A stretch of DNA of 64,000 bases from Xestospongia muta (GCA_963693285.1 OY848931.1:3328079-3392078), one strand, 5' to 3'. Shown: positions 29,601-43,600, counted from the first letter of the stretch. The notes: generated by a model not told the origin, from the sequence alone. Made by a program: numbers and translations.

Positions 29601-30472
29601 ATTATTTAATGATAGTAAGTATTTTGTAGATGTTGGTTGAATTATGAGAGTGGATTTATATGGTCATTTATTATACCAGTTATCTTAATACTACTAGTAA
29701 GTTTAATGGATGGACAAACAAATGTAATGTTACATTATCAGGTCAATATTGGTTTCTTCATTATGTCTATTGTTATAATGAGAAGACATCAAAAATCACA
29801 ACTGAATAAAACTAAAGTTGATAATATCAAGTAAGATGTATTTAAATTTCTAAATTAATATTATTGTTTGTTAGATATTGGTTGAAGTCATCTATATCAC
29901 TTACTATAGTGATGGGTATAGGATGGCTAGCTAATGTTCTTTTCTTTAGTGACAAATTACTGTTCATTGCATATATAATGACAGTCTTTATTGCTGGTCA
30001 AGGTATTATTATCTTCATACTTTATGTTCCTCTATCTAAACATGTAAGTGTCTATTTATTACTAGTAGTTGATAAATGTTACACACACACACACACATAC
30101 AGGTAAGAGAGGCTTACTCAAGATGGTGGACTAATCAACAAAATAGCTATCAATTTCTCAGTAAACTACCTTTCAGTAAATCTCTGACATCAGTAAGTTA
30201 CAATGATGTCATAATGACATCATGACATTTACTTGTTTACAGGTTAGTGGTAAAAATAGTGCAAGATCAGTTCCTACTGGTAATATCTATGGACAATATA
30301 CTCTTGGAACATTTGATGGTATGTATCCATTATATAACTATTGATCCATTGTTTATTAATAGAGAGTACTGTAGATACTATAGAAAAATCTACATTGACT
30401 AATGATTATAGAAGAAAAGAAATTGAACTTTCATTATCATACACTAATGAAGGGGATGAGATAATATCTTAG
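26645..30472 (+). CDS. Adhesion GPCR, short N-terminus, type I tail (gene E)
   Basis: First exons are 26645-26724 (signal peptide), 26777-26871 and 26920-27717, then the common exon set; about 962 residues. The N-terminal domain matches that of D, L and M (VIKCDNNSNTSYVDFSYPG, CYWSVSNIKM, CPQTDAYTMC). The stalk has about nine decapeptide repeats (TSVTSIISSE type). Exon 3 ends AATA instead of AATG, so the residue at this splice is Ser rather than Gly; HRM is otherwise intact. The exon 6-7 segment is more diverged than in other copies (NVTE, then CFNKLTIDILSNESVSNNM). The GPS exon is 28791-28923. TM2 has Ile where others have Met. The type I tail is truncated by a TAG after DEIIS (30470). Confidence 0.88.
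27300..27575 (+). repeat. 30-bp coding repeats in stalk of gene E
   Basis: About nine units of the ATATCCAGTGAAACCAGTGT type, encoding Thr/Ser decapeptides. Confidence 0.88.
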
Positions 30473-30998
30473 TTTATAATAATCACTTGAATTTACTAAG
30501 TTTTACTGTAGTAAATTATCTGAGTTAATGTTTCATCAATATAATATTAATATCTTTAATGACTAATATTATATTATAATATATATTATTATATCTAATG
30601 TTGTATTGTATTAATTGTTTATGTCATTGTATTTATAGTGTTATTATAAGGAAATAAAAACTGCTACAAGGAACATTTTTTATATTTCTATTCTCTTTTA
30701 TTTGGAGTGTGTTCTGATCAATTCACTTACTCTGATCTTACTACCAGTCAAAATATGGAGGAGATAACTGATGCCAACAATGTTAAGTGTTAATTGTGCA
30801 CCAATTGTACTAACAGTTTGTTTATGTTATGACACATAGTTCACAGTTTATAGTTAATTACAAATGTAGTTCTACTAACTACAATACTCTAATCAGTTTA
30901 TAATTTATAACAGACTAATATCATATAATATCAATGAAATAGACATACTATAACAGTGTTTTGATTAATCTTCTTTCCTACACTACAAAGTAAGCATA
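30473..30998. other. Spacer between E and F, duplicated at M-N
   Basis: AT-rich spacer with an ATTATATTATAATATATATT-like self-complementary run near 30565-30590. It is nearly the same sequence as 61752-62211, showing that the neighbouring pairs E-F and M-N descend from one duplicated block. No gene seen. Confidence 0.75.
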
Positions 30999-33900
30999 AT
31001 GGCTAGCTTACATCTTCAGACTGTGCTACTGTTCTCAATATATCATTTGTTGGTTAGTGGTTCTGATATCAAAGTGTAAGTTGGTCATTAATTATTTCTA
31101 GTTAAGAGACTGTCTTTATTTTTGTAGCACTGCAACATTTAACATCAGATACAGCTCTGTTTGTAGCAATCTCCCTCCTATTGTACAGCTCTTTAGCAGA
31201 TATATGAGATCTGAAGAGATATTCTTCTCCAACTGGTACCTTGACTATTACTATATTGGTCAGTAATAAGACTAAATACAAAACACCCACACACACACAC
31301 ACTCTCTCTATTCAGGTGATTGTAGTTCACATCAAAATGTCAGTTTACTGGTTCAAGAAGGTACTCAAGTTCAGTTTAGACTAGAATTAGCAGCAGGAGA
31401 AACATGTGACTGCATTAATAATACTAACAGTGTTACTTTTACACTCCATGACAATTATAATACACCTTTCTCCTTCAAGTGAGTAGAGCCTGTCTCCCTA
31501 ACCATTTAAAAACAAAACTCACTTTTTCTCCTTAGTTATTCCCAACTATTTAGTACTTCAGTTTATAACAGTTTATTCTGTGCAACTAATACAACTAGGA
31601 TATATCTGACACAACCTATCAGAGTTCAGTCAACTGATATTAGTATCATTAGTAATAGTTTTATCAATGATACTACTGCTAAATCTACTGCTATAGTAGT
31701 ACAACCAGGAATATGTCCAGAAGATAACCAACAATGTCTACCTCTTAACCCTACACAGATAAATGGCATGATGTATGTTTATATAATTGCAATATCATTA
31801 ATGAGTTCTCTCTATCTCTCTGGTGACTTAAAATTCTCATTAGTTCTTCAGTATACAGCAGACCCACTTGATCCATGTAAACCATTAGCTGTACAAAATG
31901 AAGGTGTTCTCATTAAAGCATTAATAGACAATACTACAGTTGTTCTACTTCATTTCTATTATGTAAATGAAGTACCATTTAATAATGATGGACGTATTCC
32001 CACAGTGATGTCCATTAACTCATCATTCCTTAATTTAACATGTAATGATACTGCATATAATACTACTACATATGCTACATATACTACATATACTGTCCCA
32101 TTTACTGCCTCATCAGCTGTTGGACCATATCTTTATAACATTATCATTAGCAATGATCTACTGTACTGTTAAATCAAACAGTACATTTTGCATGAAATCA
32201 GACATAGTTTGCAGTTTTTGCTAATTGTGATGTTTGGGCATTAGACAACATCAGTATATCTCTACAACACAATGGATATTATCGACACATATATCAACAA
32301 GACTTTGATAATGGGAAACTCTCTAATTGGGACTTCATTAACTCAACTATCTTATTTAACTCTAGTGAATGCAATAGTTCAAATGGATGTCTTTATTTTA
32401 CAGGTAGCCCTAACTACAAAACAGCAGCAAGTTGTCAAGCAACATCCCCAATGTTAGATCTTCAAGTTATTACACCTGTTACTCTACCATCTTCACCTAC
32501 TACTATGAGTTATGTTATAAGAATGAGTGAGTAATATCTCTTTATATTATGTTATAATATCTCTTTGTAGATCTTGGAGTCTTTATAATGGTAATATATC
32601 CCAATCATCATGTACTAATAAGAGTACATTGATGTTTGATAATGGAAATGGGTCATCACCACGTAGTGCTAGTCTTTCTCTCTCCTATCATTGTGAGATA
32701 TCATCAACTACTGTAACAACCTCTAGTATTGAAACTTCAGTAACAAGTATAACCAGTATAACCATTATGACCAGTATTACAATGACTAAAACAAGTATAA
32801 CTGATCTGACCAAAACCAATATAACATCAACTGAAACAAGCAGCCCTAATGTAACCAGTATAACCAGTATTGGACCCACTAAAACCAGTATGACCAGTTC
32901 TGATATAAAACCTCCTGAAACAATCAGTTCTAGTATGACCAGTATGACCAGTTTTATCACAGTTGATGTAACATCCATTGAAATAATTGGTCCTAGTACA
33001 ACCAGTACTTCACTCATTAAAACTAGTTCTGATATAACAATCACTTCTAGTATGACTAGTCTAACCAGTTCAGATATGACATCCACTGAAACAATCAAAT
33101 CTAGTATGACCAGTGTTACTGAAACAAGTATAACCAGTATGACCAGTACAAACATTATATCTACACCATCTCCAAGTCCTATAACTTGTTCTACTGATGG
33201 TATATGGCCAGAGACACTACAAGGTCATAATGTCACTGTTTTGTACTGTTATAAAGGATCTATTAATGGTAAATGATAACTTATCTTCTCCTTACATTAT
33301 AATCCTCTCTAACAGGTACCAGACTATGTAAAAAAGATTAAAACTGGGATGATAATATTTATTGTTTTACTAGTGAACAATTTAATACTGTATTATCAAA
33401 AGTATAGCACTAATATAATTTATAATATCATCTCTCACTCTATTACATACACAGATCAATAGTTCTTCTATAACAGCTTTGGAAATATTAAGTGAAAATA
33501 ATGAAGCTATAACAGTTGATGAAACCATTTTCTTATTGTCTACTATCGTTAATAACCAGTTAATCCAGTCACCAGAACCTGTTTCTATTAATTTCACTAA
33601 GGTATCTATAATCATAATAGTTAACATCTTATTTAACTTGTCTAGTCAACAGGTGTAACAAGACATACTCAGTTGTCATAGCAACCATATCTCTTCTCCC
33701 TCTACACAGATATCAAGTAGCGATAATTTATCTTGTGTATATTGGAAGTTTGAATTGTACATAATCCTATCAGTAATATATTGAATGTATTATATCTCCT
33801 ATTAGATCTGATATAACATTACCAAGTGGTGAGTGGAACAGTAATGGGTGTGGTCTTGTTAGTCAAGAGGGTTCAACAGTAAGATGTCAATGTGATCATC

Positions 33901-35057
33901 TAACACACTTTGCTATTCTACTTAGTCCAGGAGTACCAGTATGTCTGTCTGTATGTCTGTATATATAACTGTCCATTTTATAGGTTAGTGATAAAGATCA
34001 TAAGATCCTTCAAACTATAGTATATGATATGTATGTTACTGACAATATTGACCTATCTTTGTATGAGGTAAGGATCACACACACACATATATCAGTGATA
34101 GTATATCTGTCCATAGATCACTGTGGAATATGAGGAACTATATTCATGTTATGTTATGTAGTAATTTATTGATAGCACAACTTCTATTTGTAGTGGGTAT
34201 TGAACAAACCAAGTATTGGGTATGTAGTCATGTGACTGTCATGTGATTCTTGGTGTTATTTAGTACACGTGTTCATCAATAGCTGTAGTACTGCAGTACA
34301 TGTTTCTAGTGACATTTATGTGGATGTTAATGGAGGGTGTGGTCTTATATGTTGCTCTGGTTAGGGTTTTCATTAAACATCCTAAACGTTACATAGTGTG
34401 TTTTACACTATTGAGTTATGGTCTGTTAATTGTATTAATTAATTTCCTAATTGTAAATCTTATTCTATTCAGGTATTCCTGGAGTATATATGTTAACTAT
34501 AGTACCTATTGGATATCTTGTTGGTATTGATGAAAACCACAGCCATTACTTGTTATACGAGAATGAAAAACTGGTTGCGTGAGTAATAAAGCTGTAATAA
34601 CTCAGTGATAATATTTATTAATTTTATAGATGTTGGCTAAATTGTGAGAAGGGATTTATATGGACATTTATTATACCAGTTATCTTAATACTACTAGTAA
34701 TTTAATGGATGGATGGATTGATGATAATGTAATGACACTTTTCAGATCAATGTTGGATTCTTCATCATGTCTATTGTTATAATGAGAAGACATCAAAAAC
34801 ATCAATTACATAAAGATCAAACTTACAGAGTAATGTTAAAAAACTGAAAGATCAATTCCTGTTGTTAATAACTCTGGACAATATACTCTAGGAACAATTA
34901 ATGATATATATGTATATATGTACAGCTGGTAATGATCTATTGTTCAGATACTTTGAAGAAATCTACACTAAAGAATGCTGAACAAAGTAATGAGACTGAA
35001 CTGGTCATGGGATTATCATATTCTAATGAAGGAACTGAGATTGTACCTAAAATGTAA
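30999..35057 (+). pseudogene. Adhesion GPCR with extended N-terminus, broken (copy F)
   Basis: It starts like gene N: signal peptide (ASLHLQTVLLFSIYHLLVSG), then the same unidentified Cys-containing domain and the Reelin-like region. Lesions: the acceptor before the Reelin-like exon is GG instead of AG at 31822-31823; TACTG is duplicated near 32161 (frameshift); most of the next exon is deleted near 32503; a TAA lies inside the HRM at 33339; the region from exon 6 to the end of exon 9 is deleted near 33618; 24 bp are lost in TM1 near 34020; and TM6-TM7 are missing after about 34830. It keeps a Thr/Ser stalk with irregular repeats (32690-33150) and a complete GPS exon. The tail is a third, diverged type ending at TAA 35055. 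Confidence 0.9.
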
Positions 35058-36292
35058 TGGTTTGTTAGTTACTTGATTATGTTGTTGCTATTAATATTTA
35101 ACACATAATTTAATTTTAGTTCCCTATACTATACAATTTTACCAAATATATTCATTGAAAAATTTACACAATAAACTTTTGATTAACTTCACGAGTTAAA
35201 ATTAATGAACATAACTCATTAAAATACACAAAGTCACTAAATTTAAGTAGTAGATGTAGTTACTATATAGTTGATTTAAAATATACATTCTAAAATATAA
35301 AGATTGCTTATAATTAAAATTATTATTGGTAGATATTTTAGTAATGAGAATAACTTATTTACACAATATTTCTGTGAATATTGTTGTCAGTTGATATCAT
35401 ATGAGAGAAGAAATATCATTAATTTCCTTAAACAGTTTGTTATTTAGTTATGAATTTTGTTCAATTCACAGGCAAACAATTTGTTCCATTGTTGTCAATT
35501 GTTTATAATCATTTAATGTGGGGATGACAATAAAAACAACTCAAACAAGTTCAACATAGGAACGGCAGGCAATATGGACATCCCTACATAATAATCACAA
35601 TGTCAAGTGCATAATGTATTGTCATGATAGTTATAGTGGAATTTTGAGACAAACAGTGCTATTATTAATATCATAATGCAGTGATCTATTATGGTTTTTA
35701 ATAAACTTTAATTGTTTAATTAAAATGACCAATCAGTTTTAATATAGTCTCTTTATATATGTACACGACTACTTAACACATCATTGATAAGATCACTAAA
35801 TTGTTAATTAGATAATAGTATTAGATTATTTTTAAAGAATTACTAGATCAATTAACAAACAATAAAATCTAGTAAGTGAGCAATTAATTTAATTACAATA
35901 TACTAATTATATAATACCACATTATAATACATTAGACTACATCATAGTATATTGACATAATGTCACTATAATATGATGTGGTATACCATAATCCTAAATA
36001 TTCATACATTATCATCACTATTACAACATAGCATATTATTGCTTCACATACACTATTTAGTTAAGAGTAACTGCAACTATAACACCGTATATTCATATGT
36101 ATATTGCCAGAATCTCTTAGAACATTGGAATTTGACAATGTTGTACTTGGGTAAGGGACCAGTCATGGGCTATGTTTTATTATTGGACATTATCATTACG
36201 TCATAAAACATTTCTTTTATCTCCATTCTCAATCCAATATATGATATAAAATGTTGGTTAGAAGGTAGATATTCACTGTTAGTGAGTTAGTC
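35058..36292. other. AT-rich intergenic region
   Basis: About 1.2 kb in which I see no gene, RNA gene or recognisable element on either strand. It separates the E-F block from the fragment field G-K. Confidence 0.6.
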
Positions 36293-36374
36293 ATGTTTAA
36301 TGTTGTATCTCTGTCTCACGTGTCTTCTTTATCTGTCAACTGGAGATGTTACAATGTAAGTCATACACCAGTGA

Positions 36375-36438
<64 letters not shown>

Positions 36439-36975
36439 GTGACTTAAAATTCACACTAGTTCTCAAGTATACAACAGATCCACCTCTTGAATCATGTTTA
36501 CCATTAACTGTACCGAATGAAGGTGTTCTCATTAAAGCATTAATAGACCATACTACAGTTGTTCCACTTCATTTCTATTATGTAGCTATAACGGCACCTA
36601 AACCAAATTGTATTCCCACAGTAACCTTCATTAACTCATCATTCCTTAATTTAACATATGATACTACTGCATATAATACTACTATACATATAGAGCAAGA
36701 CGTGGTAATTGTATATAATGTGTGGGCATTAGACAACATTAGTATATCTCTACAACACAATGGATGTTATCAACACATATATTAACAAGACTTTAATAAT
36801 GGGGATATTTCTGGTTGGTATCTTGTTAACACAACTATCTCATTTAACTTTAGTCGATGTGATAGTTTAAATGTTTGTCTTTACTTTAATACTAGTCCTA
36901 GCTATAATGGAGTAACAACTCATCAATCAACATCCCCAATATTAGATCTATAAGTTATTACATCTGTAATAAGAT
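36293..36975 (+). pseudogene. Receptor N-terminal fragment G
   Basis: A signal-peptide exon (MFNVVSLSHVSSLYLSTGDV), a CT-tract intron, and a Reelin-like exon starting DLKFTLVLKYTT. The exon has an internal deletion near 36683 that removes the VGPYLYNI/VRFAWN part, a TAA near 36781 (YINQQD changed), and ends near 36955. No later exons. Dead fragment. Confidence 0.85.
36379..36437 (+). repeat. (CT)n tract in intron 1 of fragment G
   Basis: About 59 bp of CT ending at the acceptor TAG (36440), the same arrangement as in B and C. Confidence 0.93.
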
Positions 36976-37390
36976 ATTAAGATATAGTCTGTTATCATAA
37001 CTAATATATTGATCAACACTTGACAGGTATGTAGTTTTATGTAAGAAGGTTTCATTTGACATGTTAGATATCTCTAATTTATTGTAATAATGTCACTTAT
37101 AAATAGATACTTGGTAAATATAATAAATTATTGTTTCCAAGAATTATTTGAGGACACAATGTATATATATTACTATGTGTATTAATTATTAATATGGTGA
37201 GTACAAACAAATATAGAGTCACCGAGTCAGCACTTTCAATGTTTAATTGTTTAGATAGCTTCTTGATCTTATATATATCACTATTTAATTTGGTTACTAC
37301 TATATATCAGAAACATTTTATTACCTACATTCTTAATATAATATAATGATAAAAATTAGAAGCTAGACACTCATAGTTAGTGAGTTAATC
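36976..37390. other. Duplicated receptor upstream region
   Basis: The sequence from about 37060 to the start codon of H recurs at about 39240-39607 before J, including GGACACAATGTATATATTAC and GAGTCAGCACTTT stretches. It therefore marks a local duplication of the upstream region plus first exon. Confidence 0.75.
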
Positions 37391-37548
37391 ATGTTTACTG
37401 CTGAATATCTGTGTCTCATGTCTCTTATTTATCTGTCAACTAAACCAGAAGATGCTAAAATGTATGTAAGTTAAATACTATTATATTACTGGTGATGTAT
37501 CAATTAAATAGTTTAATATACTTTAACATAATTATAGACTGGTCTCTC

Positions 37549-37579
<31 letters not shown>

Positions 37580-38062
37580 CTCTCTCTCTTCTAATGACTT
37601 AGAATTCTCACTAGTTCTCCAGTATACACCCAATAATATTTATCATTGTTCAGAATTGGATATACCAAATGAAGGTGTTTTCATTAAAGCATTAATAGAC
37701 AATACTACAGTTGTTCCACTTCATTTCTATTATGTAAATGAAGTACCATTTAATAATGATGGACGTATTCCCACAGTGACCTTCATTAACTCATCATTCC
37801 TTAATTTAACATATAATGATACTGCATATAATACTACTACATACGCTACATATACTACATATACTGTCCCATTTACTGCCTCATCAGCTGTTGGACCATA
37901 TCTTTTTAACATTACCATTAACAATGATCTACTGTTAAATCAAACAGTACGTTTTGCATGGAATCAGACACACAAAGCACCTCATACTCATTGTGATGTG
38001 TGGGCATTAGACAACATCAATATATCTCATATACTACATATACTGTCCCATTTTGAGAGATA
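37391..38062 (+). pseudogene. Receptor N-terminal fragment H
   Basis: A signal-peptide exon (MFTAEYLCLMSLIYLSTKPE), an intron with a mixed CT/TGTC tract (about 37543-37592), and a Reelin-like exon (DLEFSLVLQYTP..., IPNEGVFIKALIDN, VRFAWNQT, VWALDNINIS). At about 38028 it breaks off into a short copy of its own ATACTACATATACTGTCCCA stretch and ends in a TAG. The rest of the receptor is absent. Confidence 0.85.
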
Positions 38063-38504
38063 GGTATAAAAGTAGAAATTAAGGACTCATTCACTAGCCA
38101 ATATACAAAAATTGGTCATATTAAACAAATTTTGTTCTACTTGTCAATGAATTACTCTAGAATATAGAATTCTTGTGAATTACTCACTGTGTAATTTATT
38201 GGTATGTTGTACGTTTACATACCAACAAATTATATAATGAGTAATTTACATAAATTCTAGATTCCATAATCCACTCATGTCAGGTACAAACTAGTTGTTA
38301 AAATAACCTATTAATTCTTACAGTGAATGGAAATTGTCCTGAAGGTATGGCATTAAATTTAATTATATTGATTATAATAAGTTCCTTTAAAGTGTGTACC
38401 TCATAGTTGTAAGGACTGCTATAATTGGGAGTCAGGAAGAGTTGCTACTATCCAATATATTCTGATGGAATGACTCATCAATTGGTAAAGGGATTACAAA
38501 TATT
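38063..38504. other. Spacer without recognisable gene
   Basis: AT-rich. It contains an imperfect inverted repeat around the AATTACTC..GAGTAATT stretches at about 38150-38260, and nothing else I can support. Confidence 0.5.
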
Positions 38505-38680
38505 ATAGCCATTAGTTCTCAAGTATACAGCAGGCTTACCTTTTGAATTATGTTTACCATTGAATTTAGAAAATGAAGGTGTTCTCATTAAAGCAATAAT
38601 ACAGTTGTTCTACAGTTGTTTCACTTCATTTCTATTATATAAATGGAATATCAGAAATAAACGAAAACAAAGTGATAGCT
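38505..38680 (+). pseudogene. Receptor exon-2 fragment I
   Basis: A short piece of the Reelin-like exon: LVLKYTAGLPFELCLPLNLE, NEGVLIKAI, then a small deletion and insertion (ACAGTTGTTCTACAGTTGTT) and HFYYINGIS. No flanking exons. Confidence 0.8.
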
Positions 38681-38704
38681 AGTTCTATTGTATATTAAAA
38701 TATT

Positions 38705-39005
38705 AATACATAAAGGACTCCTATATATTACTTATTACATATTGTGTAATATAGTGTATGTTTACATTATAAACAATACATCAATCATACATAAAGGACT
38801 CCTATATATCACTTATTACATATTGTGTAATATAGTGTATGTTATACATTATAAACAATACATCAATCATACATAAAGGACTCCTATATATTACTTATTA
38901 CATATTGTGTAATATAGTGTATGTTGTACATTATAAACAATACATCAATCATACATAAAGGACTCCTATATATTACTTATTACATATTGTGTAATATAGT
39001 ATGTG
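38705..39005. repeat. Tandem repeat, 81-82 bp unit, about 3.7 copies
   Basis: Units begin TAAAGGACTCCTATATATTA at about 38711, 38792, 38874 and 38956. Each holds the near-palindrome TATTACATATTGTGTAATA. Unit differences are mainly TTTAC/TTATAC/TTGTAC variants. Confidence 0.95.
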
Positions 39006-39239
39006 TATGCGTATAATAAGTTCACTTATTTTTTAAAGTCCAATCCAATAATTATATAATCTCTCCTTGTAAAACTACATATTTTATATTCGCAAAACCA
39101 ATAGAACTCTGAAATCATAAAACATTACCAGAAACTGTTTGTTCTTTTACAAACAGATACTGTGATTGTAGAGACTTGACATTGTTACTGGTTAAACACA
39201 TAACACAGACAATATTGATTTTACATACAATAAACAAGT
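39006..39239. other. Spacer without recognisable gene
   Basis: AT-rich sequence between the tandem repeat and the duplicated upstream region; nothing recognised. Confidence 0.5.
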
Positions 39240-39607
39240 CATACCAGACATCTGTTGGAAACCTCTAATATATTATAATAATGTCACTTATAAATGGATA
39301 CTTGGTAAGCATAATAAATTATTGAGTTTGACTGTTAAATTCTAAATTCATTATTCCAAGAATTATTTGAGGACACAATGTATATATTACTATGTGTATT
39401 AATTATTAATATGGTGAATACAAACAAGTATAGAGCCACTGAGTCAGCACTTTTAATGTTTAATTGTTTAGATAGCTTCTTGATCTTATATATATCACTA
39501 TTTAATTTGGTTACTACTATATATCAGAAACATTTCATTACCAGCATTCTTAATATAATATAAAGATAAGAGTTAGCAGCTAGACACTCATAGTTAGTGA
39601 GTTAATC
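39240..39607. repeat. Second copy of the receptor upstream region
   Basis: Near-identical to about 37060-37390, ending in the same CATAGTTAGTGAGTTAATC leader before ATG. Confidence 0.85.
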
Positions 39608-39725
39608 ATGTTTACTGCTGTGTATCTGTGTCTCATGTCTCTTCTTTATACTATTATATTACTGGTGATGTATCAATTAAATAGTTTAATATATTTTAAG
39701 AAAATTATAGTAACATTACTGACTG

Positions 39726-39770
<45 letters not shown>

Positions 39771-39961
39771 GCAACTTAGAATTCTCACTAGTTCTTCAGT
39801 ATACAGAACCACCTAGTAATGACTCATGTTATTCATTAAATGTACAAAATGAAGGTGTTCTCATTAAAGCATTAATAGACAATACTACAGTTGTTCCACT
39901 TCATTTCTATTATGTAAATGGAACAGAAGATAATATTATTTTTATGAACTTGAAAAATTTT
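39608..39961 (+). pseudogene. Receptor 5' part J, cut off by inversion
   Basis: Signal-peptide exon (MFTAVYLCLMSLLY) that has lost about 43 bp containing its end and splice donor. As a result the former intron, with its CT tract read as Leu-Ser repeats, is open in frame with the Reelin-like exon (NLEFSLVLQYTEPP, NEGVLIKALIDN). The coding sequence stops abruptly at CCCCACA (39962-39968), where the inverted segment begins. Its continuation lies on the minus strand from 43967. Confidence 0.85.
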
Positions 39962-40299
39962 CCCCACAATAGCATTTGAGTCAGTAGGGTCTTATTGGCA
40001 ACACAATACCTTTTAAATATAATAGAATATTTACAAGTTAAAGAACAAGTAATATTTACAAAGTGTCTAGGTAACTTGTAAATAAACATACTTTAATATG
40101 AAACTAATAATGATTCTTGGTCTCAGCTCTAGACTAGAAATATACTTCAATATATAGCTGGTTAGCCTAAGAGACAGGCTATGTCCTACAGAGTAGCACT
40201 TAAGGAGTCCTGATTTCTCACCTAACATTGATATGAGTGATCATAACAATTATGGATATTGATTATTTAGTGATAATTTCAAAGTCTATCAAATGTCAG

Positions 40300-40560
40300 G
40301 TGCTCTTTGTAAGGGTTGTGAACAACATCACAAAGGCAAGTTATTACAGAGTATAGGATTAATGTAAGTACACTAACTGTGTGATTACCACTGGTTGCTA
40401 TCAAATGAGGTAATTCATTTATACTAACCTAAATCAAATGTTGATCAGATATAACTGTCATCAATATGTTATGACTATGTGATATCCTGACTTCTGATTG
40501 CTGCTGCTAATGAAATCTTTAATGCTAACTTTTGTCTATGTAAAATATTTAAAGACTTTT
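40300..40560 (-). other. Repeated unidentified coding-like fragment, copy 3
   Basis: Minus-strand copy (LALKISLAAAIRSQD) of the module at 19080, 24545 and 50749, with an internal deletion. It sits in the usual place after a type II tail but is reversed with the inversion. Confidence 0.45.
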
Positions 40561-40653
40561 GGTTGCATAAATAAGGTATGCATATTGTAATAAAGTTGAA
40601 AAATAAATAGTTGAAGTATGTTGCATCAAATGATGTTAACATAATACAGTGTA

Positions 40654-43600
40654 TCAGTATTTGATGTAATAACATTCAGAGAAAGCTACTTCAGCTTTAG
40701 ATATTACTACTGCTCCTTCATTTTTTAGTACTAGAGTATATTCAATATTCTCTATATCATTGTTCTCATTTGTATTATCTGGTATGAGATTTTCAATTTT
40801 CAGTTTTGATTTTTCTAAAATATCTGGTGTACTCTCTAATAATAAACAATGGATCAATAGTTATATAATGGATACATACCATCAAATGTTCCAAGAGTAT
40901 ATTGTTCATAGATATTACCAGTAGGAACTGATCTTGCACTATTTTTACCACTAACCTGTAAACAAGTAAATGTCATGATGTCATTATGACATCATTGTAA
41001 CTTACTGATGTCTGCGATTTACTGAAAGATAGTTTACTGAGAAATTGATAGTTATTTTGTTGATTGCTCCACCATATTGAGTAAGCCTCTCTTACCTGTA
41101 TATGTATGTGTGTGTGTGTGTATCATTAATCCACTACTAGTAATGAATAGATACTTACATGTTTAGAGAGAGGGACATAAAGTATGAAGATAATAATACC
41201 TTGACCAGCAATAAAGACTGTCACTATATATGCAATGAAGATTAATTTGTCAGTAAAGAAAAGAACATTAGCTAGCCATCCTATACCCATCACTATAGTA
41301 AGTGATATAGATGACTTCAACCAATATCTAACAAACAATAATATTAATTTAAAAATTTAAATACATCTTACTCGATATTTTCAATTTGGGTTTATTCAGT
41401 TGTGATTTTTGATGTCTTCTCATTATAACAATAGACATGATGAAGAAACCAATATTGACCTGATAATGTAACATTACATTTGTCTGTCCATCCATTAAAC
41501 TTACTAGTAGTATTAAGATAACTGGTATAATAAATGACCATATAAATCCACTCTCATAATTCAACCAACATCTACAAAATACTTACTATCATTAAATAAT
41601 ATTATGTAACTACTATTACTAACGCAACCAGTTTTTCATTCTCATATAACAAGTAATGGCTGTGGTTTTCATCAATACCAACAAGATATCCAATAGGTAC
41701 TATAGTTAACATATATACTCCAGGAATACCTGAATAGAATAAGATTTACAATTAGGAAATTAATTAATACAATTAACAGACCATAACTCAATAATGTAAA
41801 ACACACCATGTAACGTTTAGGATGTTTAATGAAAACCCTAACCAGAGCAACATATAAGACCACACCCTCCATTAACATCCACATAAATGTCACTAGAAAC
41901 ATGTACTGCTGTACTACAGCTATTGATGAACACACATACTAAATCATACACAACAATAATAATCACATGAATGTCACATGACCACATACCCAATACTTGG
42001 TTTGTTCAATACCCACTACAAATAGAAGTTGTGCTATTAATAAATTACTACATAACATGAATATAGTTCCTCGTACTCCACAGTGATCTATGGACAGATA
42101 TACTACCACTAATATATGTGTGTGTGACTTACCTCATACAAAGATAGGTTAATATTGCCAGTAACATACATATCAGAGAGATAGATAATAACGCAACTCC
42201 TATAGTTTGAAGGATCTTATGATCTTTGTCACTAACCTATAAAATGGACAGTTATATATACAGACATACAGACAGACATACTGGTACTCCTGGACTAAGT
42301 AGAATAGCAAAGTGTGTTAGATGATCACATTGACATTTTACTGTTGAACCCTCTTGACTAATAAGACCACACCCATTACTGTTCCACTCACCACCTGGTA
42401 ATGTTATATCAGATCTAATAGGAGATATAATACACTCAATATATTACTGATAGGATTATGTACAATTCAAACTTCCAATCGCTACTTGATATCTGTGTAG
42501 AGGAAGAAGAGATATGGTTGCTATGACAACTGAGTATGTCTTGTTATACATGTTGACTAGACAAGTTAAAGAAGATGTTAACTGGTGTAGTCAGATCTGT
42601 TATACCTACCAATAATAAATGATTATAATGTAAGAAGAAGAGAAGTTTACCATTAACAGTTCCTTTATAACAGTAAAAACCAGTGACATTATGACCTGGT
42701 AGTGTCTCTGGCCATATACCATCAGTAGAATAAGTTATAGGACTTGGAGATGGTGTAGATATAATGTTTGGTTATATATGTTACTGAAGGTTCAATACTA
42801 GAGGTCGTTACAGTAGTTGATGATATCTCACAATGATAGGAGAGAGAAAGATTAGCACTACGTGGTGATGACCCATTTCCATTATCAAACATCAATGTAC
42901 TCTTATTAGTACATAATGATTGGGATATATTACCATTATAAAGACTTCAAGATCTACAAAGAGATATTATAACATAATACAAAGAGATATTACTCACTCA
43001 TTCTTATAACATAACTCATATTGTTTCAATATTATATTGACTTGACTAAGACTCCAGATATCTTTATTAATAGTATAGTTCTCTTGTATCCAACTCAATG
43101 AGAATTGACTGATGTTATTATTACGACATATTGTAATTAATGTATTCTGAATACTACTAGGAGAGTATATTGGAACATTATATAAACTACTCCCATTAAA
43201 ATAAGGCCAGTATTTGTTACCCACTGGTACAAAGTATGCCAAAGGTGATGAGATATCTTCAGTATGTAGAGAGATAAGGATAACATTAGGTGAGTTATCA
43301 GTACATGTACCAGGTCCAATGAATTGACTTAATTGAAGTAAGAAACTTATAATTCTGAGAAGAAAGAAATATATTGTATTTATTGATATATAAAGACATT
43401 ACTTACATTATATTGTCATCATTATTACAAATATTCTCTTTATAAGTAGTAGGTGAAGATGGTAGAGTAACAGGTGTAATAACTTGAAAATCTAACATTG
43501 GGGATGTTGCTTGATAACTTCCTACATGTTTATCATTATAATGTGCTACTCCTTCATAGTTAGGACCACCAGTAAAATAATATCAGACATCCATTTGAAC

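Noticed and set aside
32688..33155. Minus-strand open frame opposite the stalk of copy F
   Set aside because: Antisense of Thr/Ser-rich repeats, with no other support.
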